From the IMG/VR virus record IMGVR_UViG_3300022833_000029, positions 1 to 33,870 of that record: a stretch of DNA of 33,870 bases, one strand, 5' to 3'. Positions 1-6,973 of the stretch are shown one piece after another (within the stretch, counting starts at the first letter, position 1; every line of letters begins with the position of its first letter). This DNA is from a virus. The position numbers were made by a program, and so were the translations under genes. The notes beneath the pieces were generated by a model. That model made no database searches and had not been told where the DNA came from. It was given only the letters and a program-made list of their open reading frames with translations.

Positions 1-136
1 CCGAAAGATCATCTACGCAATCTTTTACCGACTGCCTCACAAATTCGATAAATTTAGCCTCGTTAGTAAACGCGTCAACGCCTTTAGACCCATGTTCTTC
101 GTGTCCGTCGCAGAATATAAATATAAAATCAGCCAT
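1..136 (-). CDS. Hypothetical protein, 3' end cut by the window edge
   Basis: The reading frame starts with ATG at 136 after a clear ribosome binding site (AAGGGAGAGAAC) and runs off the left edge without a stop, so 45 residues are visible. They begin MADFIFIFCDGHEEHGSKG and continue with an acidic, helical-looking stretch (KFIEFVRQSVKDCVDDL). I recognise no family. It is the last visible gene of the leftward late block and lies 27 bp beyond the stop of the MerR-like gene. Confidence 0.6.
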   Translation of the reverse strand, partial: MADFIFIFCDGHEEHGSKGVDAFTNEAKFIEFVRQSVKDCVDDLS

Positions 137-163
137 TGTTCTCTCCCTTGTTAGACCTAAACC

Positions 164-457
164 TTAGCCTGCAATTCCATCAACGTCAACGGATGCCAAG
201 ACACCAGCGGCGCGCAGTGCGGCGCATATTGCAGTGTAGCAATCTGCATCAAGAATATTCGCCGCCCCTTGAATGGTAAAGCCGCAATCGTCTACCAAAA
301 ACACAAGACGGTAAAGCCTTTGAAAATCATCCTCGGAAAGCCTCTTACGTTCGTTTCCAACGCTAGGGGTGATAAACCCCATGTTGCGCAAGTGGTTATA
401 TCGTGCAACTGAAAACCCCATGCCGATGCACGCTTCCTTGGGGCTTGTGCCGCTCAT
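164..457 (-). CDS. Small MerR-like winged-helix DNA-binding protein
   Basis: A 97-residue protein. Residues 15-67 read like a MerR/excisionase-type winged helix: SVARYNHLRNMGFI (recognition helix and wing entry), then the basic ERKRLSEDDFQRLYRL segment, then a third helix FTIQGAANIL. It has no ligand-binding or long dimerisation domain, so it would bind DNA only. Its ATG overlaps the stop of the upstream gene by four bases (ATGA) and it lacks its own strong ribosome binding site, which suggests coupled translation. A DNA-binding protein at the end of a head-gene operon is unusual; it could be a late regulator or a DNA-end binding virion component. The fold call is from sequence pattern only. 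Confidence 0.62.
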   Translation of the reverse strand: MSGTSPKEACIGMGFSVARYNHLRNMGFITPSVGNERKRLSEDDFQRLYRLVFLVDDCGFTIQGAANILDADCYTAICAALRAAGVLASVDVDGIAG

Positions 458-744
458 AAAGTGTGGCCGCGTTCGCTAAAGTCAGCTTCTTTTTCTGTGC
501 GGTCCTCTTTGCCGAAGTGTGGGCGTTCCACTTTTTCATTTACAATTTGCATTGTAAAGTTTTCGGGGAATTGATGTTGATTAGTACGGCTGATAGCCAC
601 CTCAAGATCGTTTAGCATTTTGTGACTTACTTCACCCAGTGCTAGTTTGTAACCGGTCGCACTGGTGACGTGCAAAGTGCCATCTTGCACGAGAATACTA
701 ATTTTGCTTGTCGGTATAAATGTGTTGCTAATTCTATCGGTCAT
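454..744 (-). CDS. Hypothetical small protein of the head operon
   Basis: A 96-residue protein starting at ATG 744 after GGAGTGAACCACC. The N-terminal half looks beta-rich with a possible hairpin (SKISILVQDGTLHVTSATG) and the C-terminal third is charged (KVERPHFGKEDRTEKEADF). I recognise no catalytic motif or membrane segment. It sits between the minor head gene (24 bp gap) and the MerR-like gene (4-base overlap), so it is co-transcribed with virion genes, but its role is unknown. Confidence 0.6.
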   Translation of the reverse strand: MTDRISNTFIPTSKISILVQDGTLHVTSATGYKLALGEVSHKMLNDLEVAISRTNQHQFPENFTMQIVNEKVERPHFGKEDRTEKEADFSERGHTL

Positions 745-768
745 GGTGGTTCACTCCATTGGTTAGAG

Positions 769-1851
769 TTAAATCTTATCACTAAGCTCCTGAAGTGTCA
801 ACGGCCTGCCGTTTGCGTCCATAAGATCCCGAAACGATATTTTCCCGTCGCGCCATAGCTTCGCACGGCCTACGCCAAGGTTTTCGTCTTGCTCTGCAAC
901 AGTGCGCTTAGACAGCCAACCTTCAAACGACGTGTCTTGCGCAATCCGCCCGTCAAGGCTCGACCGTGTTGTGTCCGTCATTTCGTCAATGTCAAAACCC
1001 AACTCGCGGAAAGACTTTAGCACCGGCGCAGATGTTGATCGACAGCCCCAATGCAAATTCCCCGGGCCGCCGCCCCAAGGCAACGTGTGGTCGATCGGTT
1101 CATGCGTGCCAACGGTATATGTCAGACCGTCGCGCGCACCGCATTCGGTTGTGGTGCGCAGATCAATTGTGCTTACCCACTGTTCGGCCTTTACGATGTC
1201 GTCATTTTCAGCATAGACCGCTTGCCGCGATGCCTGTGAAACCGCCTGCGTTGCAGATCGCACAAGGCTGTCGGCATGGCTGCGCGTGATGTCCATAAAG
1301 CCTTTGACCACCTCGCCATTCTGCTTTCCGCCCCGAATTCGCCGAATTAACTGCGCGTTTGTCTCGCCCTGCGCGATGCCAAGCCGCATGTTGTCCGTGA
1401 ACCGCTTGAGCGTGTCGCCAGCTTGCCGTGATAAAGTTTCGGCCACTGGTGCGCCCTGAACCAACAGATCGCCCGTAATGGCCACCAATTGCCCGCGTGT
1501 CAGTTCGGACGTGATAATCTGCACGCCCGCGCTGTTGTTGATTGTTGCGACAGCAAACCGCGCTTCCATGTCCGCAATCTCGCGCAGTTCATTCGCCAGC
1601 CGCTTGCCTTCGCTGCGATATGATGCCGTGATTGTGGCCTTGACCTGATCTAACAGCTTTTCCAGCCGGGCCGCGCGGCGCGATATGCTGCCAATGCCAG
1701 TCGGATCAACCCGCGCAAGCTGTGCAACAATATCGCCCTGAAGTTCCGTGAGGAATTTATTGACATCACGCGCTTGCCCTGCCGCTAGCCTTTGCAAGTC
1801 CAGCGCACGGGTTTGCATTGCGTCTAGGATCTTATCGTTTGCGGATGCCAT
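769..1851 (-). CDS. Phage minor head protein, SPP1 gp7 / Mu F-like
   Basis: 360 residues. The C-terminal third carries the hallmark of the SPP1 gp7/Mu gpF family: a conserved Trp-Ile-Asp stretch (EQWVSTIDLRTTTECGARDG), then a proline-glycine loop and the HWGCRS motif near residues 278-283. The N-terminal two thirds are predicted helical and charged. Family members are minor capsid proteins attached near the portal, and in SPP1 gp7 affects DNA ejection. The start ATG overlaps the upstream stop by one base (TAATG). Three genes separate it from the portal, slightly farther than the common adjacent arrangement. Confidence 0.85.
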   Translation of the reverse strand: MASANDKILDAMQTRALDLQRLAAGQARDVNKFLTELQGDIVAQLARVDPTGIGSISRRAARLEKLLDQVKATITASYRSEGKRLANELREIADMEARFAVATINNSAGVQIITSELTRGQLVAITGDLLVQGAPVAETLSRQAGDTLKRFTDNMRLGIAQGETNAQLIRRIRGGKQNGEVVKGFMDITRSHADSLVRSATQAVSQASRQAVYAENDDIVKAEQWVSTIDLRTTTECGARDGLTYTVGTHEPIDHTLPWGGGPGNLHWGCRSTSAPVLKSFRELGFDIDEMTDTTRSSLDGRIAQDTSFEGWLSKRTVAEQDENLGVGRAKLWRDGKISFRDLMDANGRPLTLQELSDKI

Positions 1852-2681
1852 TAGGTAAACCCAATAAAGCCAGTGACTGCAGCCGCAACCGCGTCAGGCG
1901 TTGCGTCGGTGTCCGCCGCGCCCATCGTCATTGAGAACGCGATGCCATCGCTAAATATAAGGCCGCCTTGAGGTGGCCTAAACCCACTTTCAGCGTTGGG
2001 CGGAATTGTTACTGTGACGAATGGGACATCAGTTCCGACCGTTGGCGATGTTGATTGATTGTAAAGATGCACAAAACGCACCGTTGTTGTGCCATTAACT
2101 AGGGAAAACGTCCTTAAACGGCCAGCGCTTGCCTTTATGACCGCCTCGTTTGTGGTCGCGCTTGTAATGACTTTGTGGATTGTTTCAATGGGGCCGTCTG
2201 CGATTGTTACGGGTCCGATGGAACTAATTAGGCCGGACGAGTTTTCATCTCGATGCCCGTAAGCCACGCCGTTTACAGTGCCGGACGTGTATGACGTAAG
2301 CCTAACACGCAGATATTTGTAGATTGTAGGTATTTTAATCAGGCGATTGGTGGTGGTTGACGATTCACCTGTTGCGTTGCCGCCACTTGGGTCTGAAGCA
2401 AGAATAGGGTAAAATGTCCCGTTATCGTTTGAACCTTGAAACGATACCGTTCCGACCCATGTTCCTGTCAACTGAATACTTGCAAACTTGTATTGCGCAA
2501 CGTCTATTGATGAAATTAGGTCGTCATCTTCCGTGTTGACTGGAGAAATAGTCAATTCGATAGGCAATGACTGGATGCCCTCAATACCTGCGCTACTGTA
2601 GTTTGTCACGCGGATTGATTTGCTTGCTGGTTCAACCGTTGCAAGATCCGTGCCCGCGCCTGATTTAATTTCTACTGCCAT
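1851..2681 (-). CDS. Beta-rich putative virion protein
   Basis: 276 residues, rich in Ser, Thr, Val and Gly with almost no Cys and no catalytic motif. Residues 60-140 (Q-L-T-G-T-W-V-G-T-V-S-F-Q-G-S-N-D-N-G-T pattern) resemble the jelly-roll/carbohydrate-binding-like modules seen in phage decoration or fibre proteins, with alternating beta strands throughout. The start follows AGGAATGTAAA. It lies between the collagen-like protein and the minor head protein, so a capsid- or neck-associated role is likely. No family name can be given with confidence. Confidence 0.6.
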   Translation of the reverse strand: MAVEIKSGAGTDLATVEPASKSIRVTNYSSAGIEGIQSLPIELTISPVNTEDDDLISSIDVAQYKFASIQLTGTWVGTVSFQGSNDNGTFYPILASDPSGGNATGESSTTTNRLIKIPTIYKYLRVRLTSYTSGTVNGVAYGHRDENSSGLISSIGPVTIADGPIETIHKVITSATTNEAVIKASAGRLRTFSLVNGTTTVRFVHLYNQSTSPTVGTDVPFVTVTIPPNAESGFRPPQGGLIFSDGIAFSMTMGAADTDATPDAVAAAVTGFIGFT

Positions 2682-2701
2682 TTTACATTCCTATCATAAT
2701 T

Positions 2702-3568
2702 CTAAACAACTGACCAATTTATAAGGTATTTGCCGTGAGCCGTCGCGTTGACCATTGTGCCATAAATAGTGAACCCAACGCCTGCAACTATTTGATATGC
2801 CGCAACACGTATTGGATCAATTAGCAGGTCATTGATGGGGTGGTCTGGCGTTGCCTCGATCCGCATATCAACCTGAATAATGGAATTTGCTGCGATTGAT
2901 GTGACGCCCGTAATTGTCGCTTGCGCAACATTTGATGCGTCGCCAAAGTCTATTGATGCAACGCCGCTTGGCCTTGCCGCGACAGCGCTTGGCCCGCCTG
3001 CAACCATTCCGTGAAACTGTGATCCGTCTTTACCCTTGACCTTGCCCGCGTCGATCTTGCGCCCGTCTGTTAGTGTGACGATAAGATGCCCGCGCTTGTC
3101 TACGCTTGTGTTGTCAACGCCCACGCCGTCCTTGCCGTCCGTTGCTGTGGCGTCTTTGCCCGGCACGGGGGGCGGTATCATGGCCCTGATTTTGGCGTAA
3201 TCGACAACAGCATCTTGGCCCGGAATAGGATCAGGTATCATGGCCTCTATGCGAGCGTAGTCGACAACGGCATCGTCACCGTCCTTTCCCGGGATAGGAT
3301 TGGGTATCATCAACCGGATCTTGTCATAGTCCACAACGGCGTCATCGCCCTTGACCGGATCGGGTATCATGGCCTCAATCTTAGCGTAATCAACCACGCC
3401 GTCTTTGCCCGGGATAGGTGCAGGCAACATCAGCCGGATTTTCTCGTAATCCACAACCGCATCGTCGCCGTCAACGCCATTGATCGGCTTGCGCGCCTCG
3501 ACAGCCTTTAGCCGGTCACGCAACAGCGCAAAGCCCTTGCCGACAAACTCGCCTAGATCATCATTCAT
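2702..3568 (-). CDS. Collagen-like repeat virion protein (head or neck fibre candidate)
   Basis: 288 residues in three parts. Residues 5-30 are a helical, charged segment (FVGKGFALLRDRLKAVEARK) of the kind that trimerises phage fibres. Residues 38-139 hold five repeats of 20-23 residues built on VVDYxKIxxMIPxPxPGKDG, followed by a GKDG-rich linker to about residue 182. Residues 183-288 form a compact beta-rich C-terminal domain ending YLINWSVV. Such modular proteins are usually virion fibres or tail needles. It follows the portal and a tiny basic peptide and precedes another beta-rich virion protein. The collagen-like GxxG content is modest, so 'repeat fibre' is the safer description. Confidence 0.65.
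   Translation of the reverse strand: MNDDLGEFVGKGFALLRDRLKAVEARKPINGVDGDDAVVDYEKIRLMLPAPIPGKDGVVDYAKIEAMIPDPVKGDDAVVDYDKIRLMIPNPIPGKDGDDAVVDYARIEAMIPDPIPGQDAVVDYAKIRAMIPPPVPGKDATATDGKDGVGVDNTSVDKRGHLIVTLTDGRKIDAGKVKGKDGSQFHGMVAGGPSAVAARPSGVASIDFGDASNVAQATITGVTSIAANSIIQVDMRIEATPDHPINDLLIDPIRVAAYQIVAGVGFTIYGTMVNATAHGKYLINWSVV
3152..3457 (-). repeat. Five imperfect tandem repeats inside the fibre gene
   Basis: Five in-frame units encode VVDY(E/A/D)KI(R/E)(L/A)M(I/L)P followed by a P-G-K-D-type turn. Units alternate between KIRLM-type and (K/R)IEAM-type cores before the last, mixed unit (KIRAM), which suggests expansion by pairs rather than single units. Unit length varies from 20 to 23 residues because of GDD insertions. 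Confidence 0.8.
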
Positions 3569-3576
3569 TTGCGGCC

Positions 3577-3630
3577 CTACTTCTTTGGCTTTGGCTTGCG
3601 TTTAGTTGTTGGCTTTTTCCCGTAATTCAT
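3577..3630 (-). CDS. 17-residue lysine-rich peptide after the portal gene
   Basis: ATG at 3630 follows GGGGGTTGAAGA, a good ribosome binding site that overlaps the end of the portal gene, and the frame reads MNYGKKPTTKRKPKPKK before TAG. It fills the 65-bp gap between the portal and fibre genes almost exactly, with seven bases between the portal stop codon's start and this ATG. It carries nine Lys/Arg and no acidic residue, so it could bind nucleic acid or an acidic virion surface. Tiny basic ORFs in this position are plausible but easily missed. No function is assigned. Confidence 0.5.
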   Translation of the reverse strand: MNYGKKPTTKRKPKPKK

Positions 3631-3633
3631 TCT

Positions 3634-5067
3634 TCAACCCCCATTCAATGCGGCAAGCGCGTTATCAACAGCACTTGGCCCTGTAAGATCCAGCGCATCG
3701 CCCGTCAGGTCCGGCGCTTCCTCGCTGATTGCGTCCATGTCGGTTTCTGTATCCAGATCAGGGCGTAGAAACCCGCGCCGCTTGCGTTCTTCATAATACG
3801 CTTCTTTTGACAATAAGCCAAGCGACACGTCGGATTGCATAACCTGCACTTCCTGCGCTGTCAGTGGCGTGATGCCAAATTCCTTGTTGACCTGCACCGT
3901 GATATTCTCCTCGGGCAGCCCAGCGTAGAACGACATCCAGAACAACGCCTGCTCAAGCGCGTCCTTAAGGTTGTCCGCCATCATGGCCAGCGTGGATGTT
4001 TCTTTAATGGCATCCAGCGCCGCCCCTGTTGCTGTCTCATTGCTTTGAACCAATAGCTGCAAGCCAAGCGCCTGCATTTGAAACTCAAGGTCTTTAAGAT
4101 CAGTACGGCCCGCGCCAATGGCCTGCCCCGAGTGTTCAACCCAAGACAGCTTGGCATCGGCATCGCGCGACGTGACAGCTTGGCTTGCACTGATAACAAG
4201 CGGTTCATCGTCACCGCGACCAGACGCAAACAGGATCGGCACGCGCGCAAAGTGCAAAATGTTGCGCTGGTCTGATTGCGATTGCCAGTGCGCAATGTTG
4301 ACATCGGCCAAATCCTCAAGCACCGGTTCGCCGGTGAAAAAGCCTGTGCGCTGTGCGTAGAACGGAATAACTGTGATTTCTTCCGCGTTGGTCAAGTATT
4401 CGTCGTGCAGAACAAGCTTGTCTTTTGCGTTTTTGCGATATACCCGCACGAAAACAACGCCGTCGCGCCGCGTAATAACCCGCACTTGGTCAACCGTTAC
4501 CTGCGAAAATTCGTCTTGCGGGTCGTCAACGCTTATGCTTTCCGAAATACGCAGCATCGACAACGCCAGCACGTTGTTAAACATTTCTGTTTTGAAGCCT
4601 AAGATATTTTCAACGCTCAAGTGGACCATGTAAGGCCGCAAGCCCAATGCGCTGGCCTGTGCGCGCGTTGTGTCACCATCGCGGCGCGGGGCATCGACCA
4701 TGATATACGAAACACCCGGCACAAACGCATCCTTGAACACGTCAGACGCGAAGGCGCTTAGATCCTGCCCTTGCATGTTGATGTCCGTGGCAAACTCTTT
4801 TAAGCGCTCTGGCCCTTCGCTGATCTCGACAGGCTTGGAAAATACGCGGCCCGTCATGTCTTTGACTGTCTTGCGCATCCCGTTGAACAACCAAGACGAT
4901 GCAAGCCGCGCTTGATAATCTTCGTCGGCTTCGGCCTTGAACTTTGGCAGGTAGGTCTTGCCTTCCTTGCGCATAGCATCGGACCCGCCCATCAAGGCAC
5001 GCCCCTTTGCCGATGCCTCAATCATTTTGGCCATAACAGCCGTTCTTGTGTTTACGCTGTCAGACAT
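3634..5067 (-). CDS. Portal protein, DUF4055 type
   Basis: 477 residues, the usual portal length. The N-terminal region has the DUF4055-like pattern: Y-Q-A-R-L-A-S-S-W-L-F-N then RKTVKDMTGRVFSKPVEI around residues 46-80, followed by a mixed alpha/beta wing and a helical C-terminal stem (SNETATGAALDAIKETSTLAMMADNLKDAL). The family forms the dodecameric ring through which DNA is packaged and to which the neck attaches. It lies 235 bp downstream of the terminase end in the expected terS-terL-portal order. The start at 5067 is supported by AGGAACGAGATAAA and sits immediately after the stop of the 74-residue gene. Confidence 0.85.
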   Translation of the reverse strand: MSDSVNTRTAVMAKMIEASAKGRALMGGSDAMRKEGKTYLPKFKAEADEDYQARLASSWLFNGMRKTVKDMTGRVFSKPVEISEGPERLKEFATDINMQGQDLSAFASDVFKDAFVPGVSYIMVDAPRRDGDTTRAQASALGLRPYMVHLSVENILGFKTEMFNNVLALSMLRISESISVDDPQDEFSQVTVDQVRVITRRDGVVFVRVYRKNAKDKLVLHDEYLTNAEEITVIPFYAQRTGFFTGEPVLEDLADVNIAHWQSQSDQRNILHFARVPILFASGRGDDEPLVISASQAVTSRDADAKLSWVEHSGQAIGAGRTDLKDLEFQMQALGLQLLVQSNETATGAALDAIKETSTLAMMADNLKDALEQALFWMSFYAGLPEENITVQVNKEFGITPLTAQEVQVMQSDVSLGLLSKEAYYEERKRRGFLRPDLDTETDMDAISEEAPDLTGDALDLTGPSAVDNALAALNGG

Positions 5068-5068
5068 T

Positions 5069-5293
5069 TTATCTCGTTCCTGTGATTAAGTCGTGTTTAA
5101 TTACTTCAAGTATGCCGACTGCATTGGCAAGCGTGACGCGGCCCGCGTAGAAGTAGATCAGGCTTTCAATTTCTTCGTGTAGGTCGTGCGCGTCGTTTCT
5201 GATTTGCGCTTCTGATTGCAATGACGCTGCAAGGAAATCCCAATCGCGGCCAAGTGCTGCCCGTTCTTGCTCTTGCTTTTCAGTCCTTGGCAT
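5069..5293 (-). CDS. Hypothetical 74-residue protein between terminase and portal
   Basis: ATG at 5293 has AAGGATAAACCC upstream. The protein is acidic and almost entirely helical by pattern (EKQEQERAALGRDWDFLAAS, then DAHDLHEEIESLIYFYAG). No zinc, nucleotide or membrane motif is visible. Its position suggests a packaging or assembly accessory, but the sequence alone does not show a function. Confidence 0.65.
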   Translation of the reverse strand: MPRTEKQEQERAALGRDWDFLAASLQSEAQIRNDAHDLHEEIESLIYFYAGRVTLANAVGILEVIKHDLITGTR

Positions 5294-5304
5294 TGGGTTT
5301 ATCC

Positions 5305-6558
5305 TTAGAATGGCAGTGCTGTTGATGTCATGGTTGGCTTTACAACAGGCATTTCATACGCCAGCGGATAGCCAAAGGCGTCGTTCTGGTGGTCGAGGCC
5401 GGTTGTCTTGTCAGGCTCGCCATTCTTGTCATATGGCTGCTGCTCAAGGCAACGCGCTGTCTCTGGGCATGTGTCAGGATTGACGAACAAGCGGCCCGAC
5501 TGAAAGCCCATGTTGACGGCCAGCACGCGGTCTTTGACGCGCGGGTTGCTTTGCCTTGCGCGGATCGTATAGCCCGCATTTCGCAACAGCCCGATGTCGG
5601 ATAATGAAGCGCCCTTGCTGCTGGCGTTCTTTCCGCTTGCATCCGGGTAGATTGTAATCGTGTGACCCTCGTATCGTGTCTTGAGCGTGTCAATCATTGA
5701 CGGGGTATCTACGCCGCCCTTGATTTCGTCAACGCAGTGCCAAACGTTTTCGCGCAGAACAAAAGCGCACGCGGCCATGTTGCCTACGTTGAAGTCCATC
5801 CCAAGGCGTATCGGCTCGCGGTCCCTGATAGTTTCGCTGCTGCGCTGTGTCTCGCGGTTATAGGACGTGTAAATGCTGCCCGATGTCAGGTTTGTGAACA
5901 TGCCCTCGATATATGCGTCAATCAGTTCAGCGGGGTACGTGGCGCGCAGGTTGTCAACGTAATCGTCGGGCAGCTTTGGGTTGCTGTAAGTCGGCGCTTG
6001 AAAGTATTCATAGCCCGGCGTTGGCTCTTTTGCCCAGCGTTCATAAACAAACCGAAAACCTTCGGGCGTTGTGTAAGCTGATACGCGGTTGAAAGGCCGC
6101 TTGATGCCTTCGGGCTTTTGCCGATTACGCGCGACGATCTGGTTCCATACCTTGCGGGCGTTGACTGCCTTTAGCGTGTCCAATTCGTCAACGTGCGCGC
6201 GGTAAGTTTCGTATCCGATAATGCGTTCGGGGTTGTCCATTGTGCGCAGGACAAAATCACCGAAGCGCGGCCAAGATGTGTAGACGATGTTTTCCGACTT
6301 GTTCCATTTGTGTGGCACGCCGATCTTTGTCAGTCGCGCGCAAAGCCTTGGGGCTGTAATAAGCCGCACAAGGTCGTAGGTTGGCGCATACATGCCGATC
6401 AGTGCTGTTGAACTGTGCGCGGCGTCACTGATTGCTGACCAGATCATCACTTCGGTTTTACCCGCCCCGAAACCCGCAACAAAAGCGGGGTGCTTTGCCG
6501 TTGACATTAAAAACCTCTCTTGCGGTTCAGTCAGCGTCAGGCGAATCGGGTTGCGCAC
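5305..6558 (-). CDS. terL: Terminase large subunit (packaging ATPase and nuclease)
   Basis: With the GTG start at 6558 the protein has 417 residues. Walker A is GFGAGKT (29-35), Walker B is HVDELD (acidic pair about 124-125), and the C-terminal nuclease shows RLGMDFNVG, IYPDASG and DHQNDAFGYPLAY acidic motifs. It pumps DNA into the prohead at the portal and cuts the concatemer. Start choice: GTG 6558 has an excellent GGGAGATTGAAC site and keeps the TEPQERFL helix that normally precedes Walker A. ATG 6507 also has a good GAGAGG site, while the long ATG at 6648 would overlap terS by over 120 bp. It overlaps the end of terS by about 30 bp. Confidence 0.92.
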   Translation of the reverse strand: MRNPIRLTLTEPQERFLMSTAKHPAFVAGFGAGKTEVMIWSAISDAAHSSTALIGMYAPTYDLVRLITAPRLCARLTKIGVPHKWNKSENIVYTSWPRFGDFVLRTMDNPERIIGYETYRAHVDELDTLKAVNARKVWNQIVARNRQKPEGIKRPFNRVSAYTTPEGFRFVYERWAKEPTPGYEYFQAPTYSNPKLPDDYVDNLRATYPAELIDAYIEGMFTNLTSGSIYTSYNRETQRSSETIRDREPIRLGMDFNVGNMAACAFVLRENVWHCVDEIKGGVDTPSMIDTLKTRYEGHTITIYPDASGKNASSKGASLSDIGLLRNAGYTIRARQSNPRVKDRVLAVNMGFQSGRLFVNPDTCPETARCLEQQPYDKNGEPDKTTGLDHQNDAFGYPLAYEMPVVKPTMTSTALPF

Positions 6559-6829
6559 GTTCAATCTCCCATCCGTCAAATAGTTCTGGAACCTTATCAA
6601 TCGGCACATCAACGGTTGCTTGGATTGGCTTTCCATATGCGCGGTCAAGTAATGAATTTGCGGCTGTGACGCGCGCGGGCTCGCTTTGTCCAGATGTTGC
6701 TATCTCGACCAGTACGGCCAAGGCTAGTTCGACGTGTTCCTTTGCCATTGCTGCAAGGTCACGTTTTGCGAGTGATGTTGCGCCGGGCTTTCGGCCTGAA
6801 TTTGCCCGCTTGCCTCCGTGTGTCGTCAT
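6527..6829 (-). CDS. terS: Terminase small subunit-like DNA-binding protein
   Basis: 100 residues. The N-terminus (GGKRANSGRKPGATSLAKR) and helix segment with a conserved A-R-V-T-A-A-N-S-L-L-D-R-A-Y-G-K-P ending are typical of the short phage proteins found directly upstream of terL and annotated as terminase small subunits. The basic N-terminus would bind DNA and the central helices oligomerise. The start at 6829 overlaps the stop of a possible 9-codon leader (ATGA). Its own upstream sequence (AAGTTTTTCAAG) is a poor ribosome binding site, so translation may be coupled to that leader. Confidence 0.75.
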   Translation of the reverse strand: MTTHGGKRANSGRKPGATSLAKRDLAAMAKEHVELALAVLVEIATSGQSEPARVTAANSLLDRAYGKPIQATVDVPIDKVPELFDGWEIERAQPDSPDAD

Positions 6830-6855
6830 CTTGAAAAACTTGCTTGTTTAGTCAT
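6826..6855 (-). CDS. Possible 9-codon leader ORF coupled to terS
   Basis: ATG at 6855 reads MTKQASFSR and stops with TGA inside the terS start (ATGA). The GGGAA loop of the upstream hairpin lies five bases before this ATG, in Shine-Dalgarno position. terS itself lacks a good site, so a ribosome loaded on the leader could reinitiate at terS. At this size it may be chance. Confidence 0.28.
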   Translation of the reverse strand: MTKQASFSR

Positions 6856-6856
6856 T

Positions 6857-6896
6857 AGGCTTCCCGCCTTTGTTAAATCGTTAAGGCATCCCGCCT
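6857..6896 (-). promoter_or_regulatory. Tandem GGGAU/GGGAA hairpin element, copy A, upstream of terS
   Basis: On the minus strand two short hairpins stand in a row. The first is AGGC-GGGAT-GCCT (6896-6884) and the second AGGC-GGGAA-GCCT (6869-6857), separated by a 14-nt linker containing ATTTAACAA. The same arrangement occurs upstream of the scaffold gene at 33796-33830. In that copy the second stem is CAGC/GCTG, so two pairs change on both sides while the loop is unchanged. This supports an RNA structure. It follows directly after a terminator, so it lies in the leader of the terS transcript if a promoter sits between them. A DNA-level repeat (activator or terminase site) is the alternative. 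Confidence 0.6.
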
Positions 6897-6904
6897 ATAG
6901 AAAC

Positions 6905-6934
6905 AAAAAAGCGCCCAGTAATAAAACCAGACGC
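6905..6934 (-). terminator. Rho-independent terminator ending the 9293-6974 gene block
   Basis: The minus strand reads GCGTCTGG, an 8-nt loop, CTGGGCGC, then six T. The 8-bp stem includes three G-U pairs. It lies 40 bp after the stop of the 170-residue gene and before the hairpin element, so it separates the small-gene block from terminase. Confidence 0.65.
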
Positions 6935-6973
6935 AATTAGTCACCCCAATAAATAGCACGTTTTAGCGGTTAG

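Noticed and set aside
6559-6648. Longer ATG start for terL at 6648
   Set aside because: It would overlap terS by over 120 bp and add about 30 residues without family resemblance, while GTG 6558 has an excellent ribosome site and keeps the conserved pre-Walker helix.
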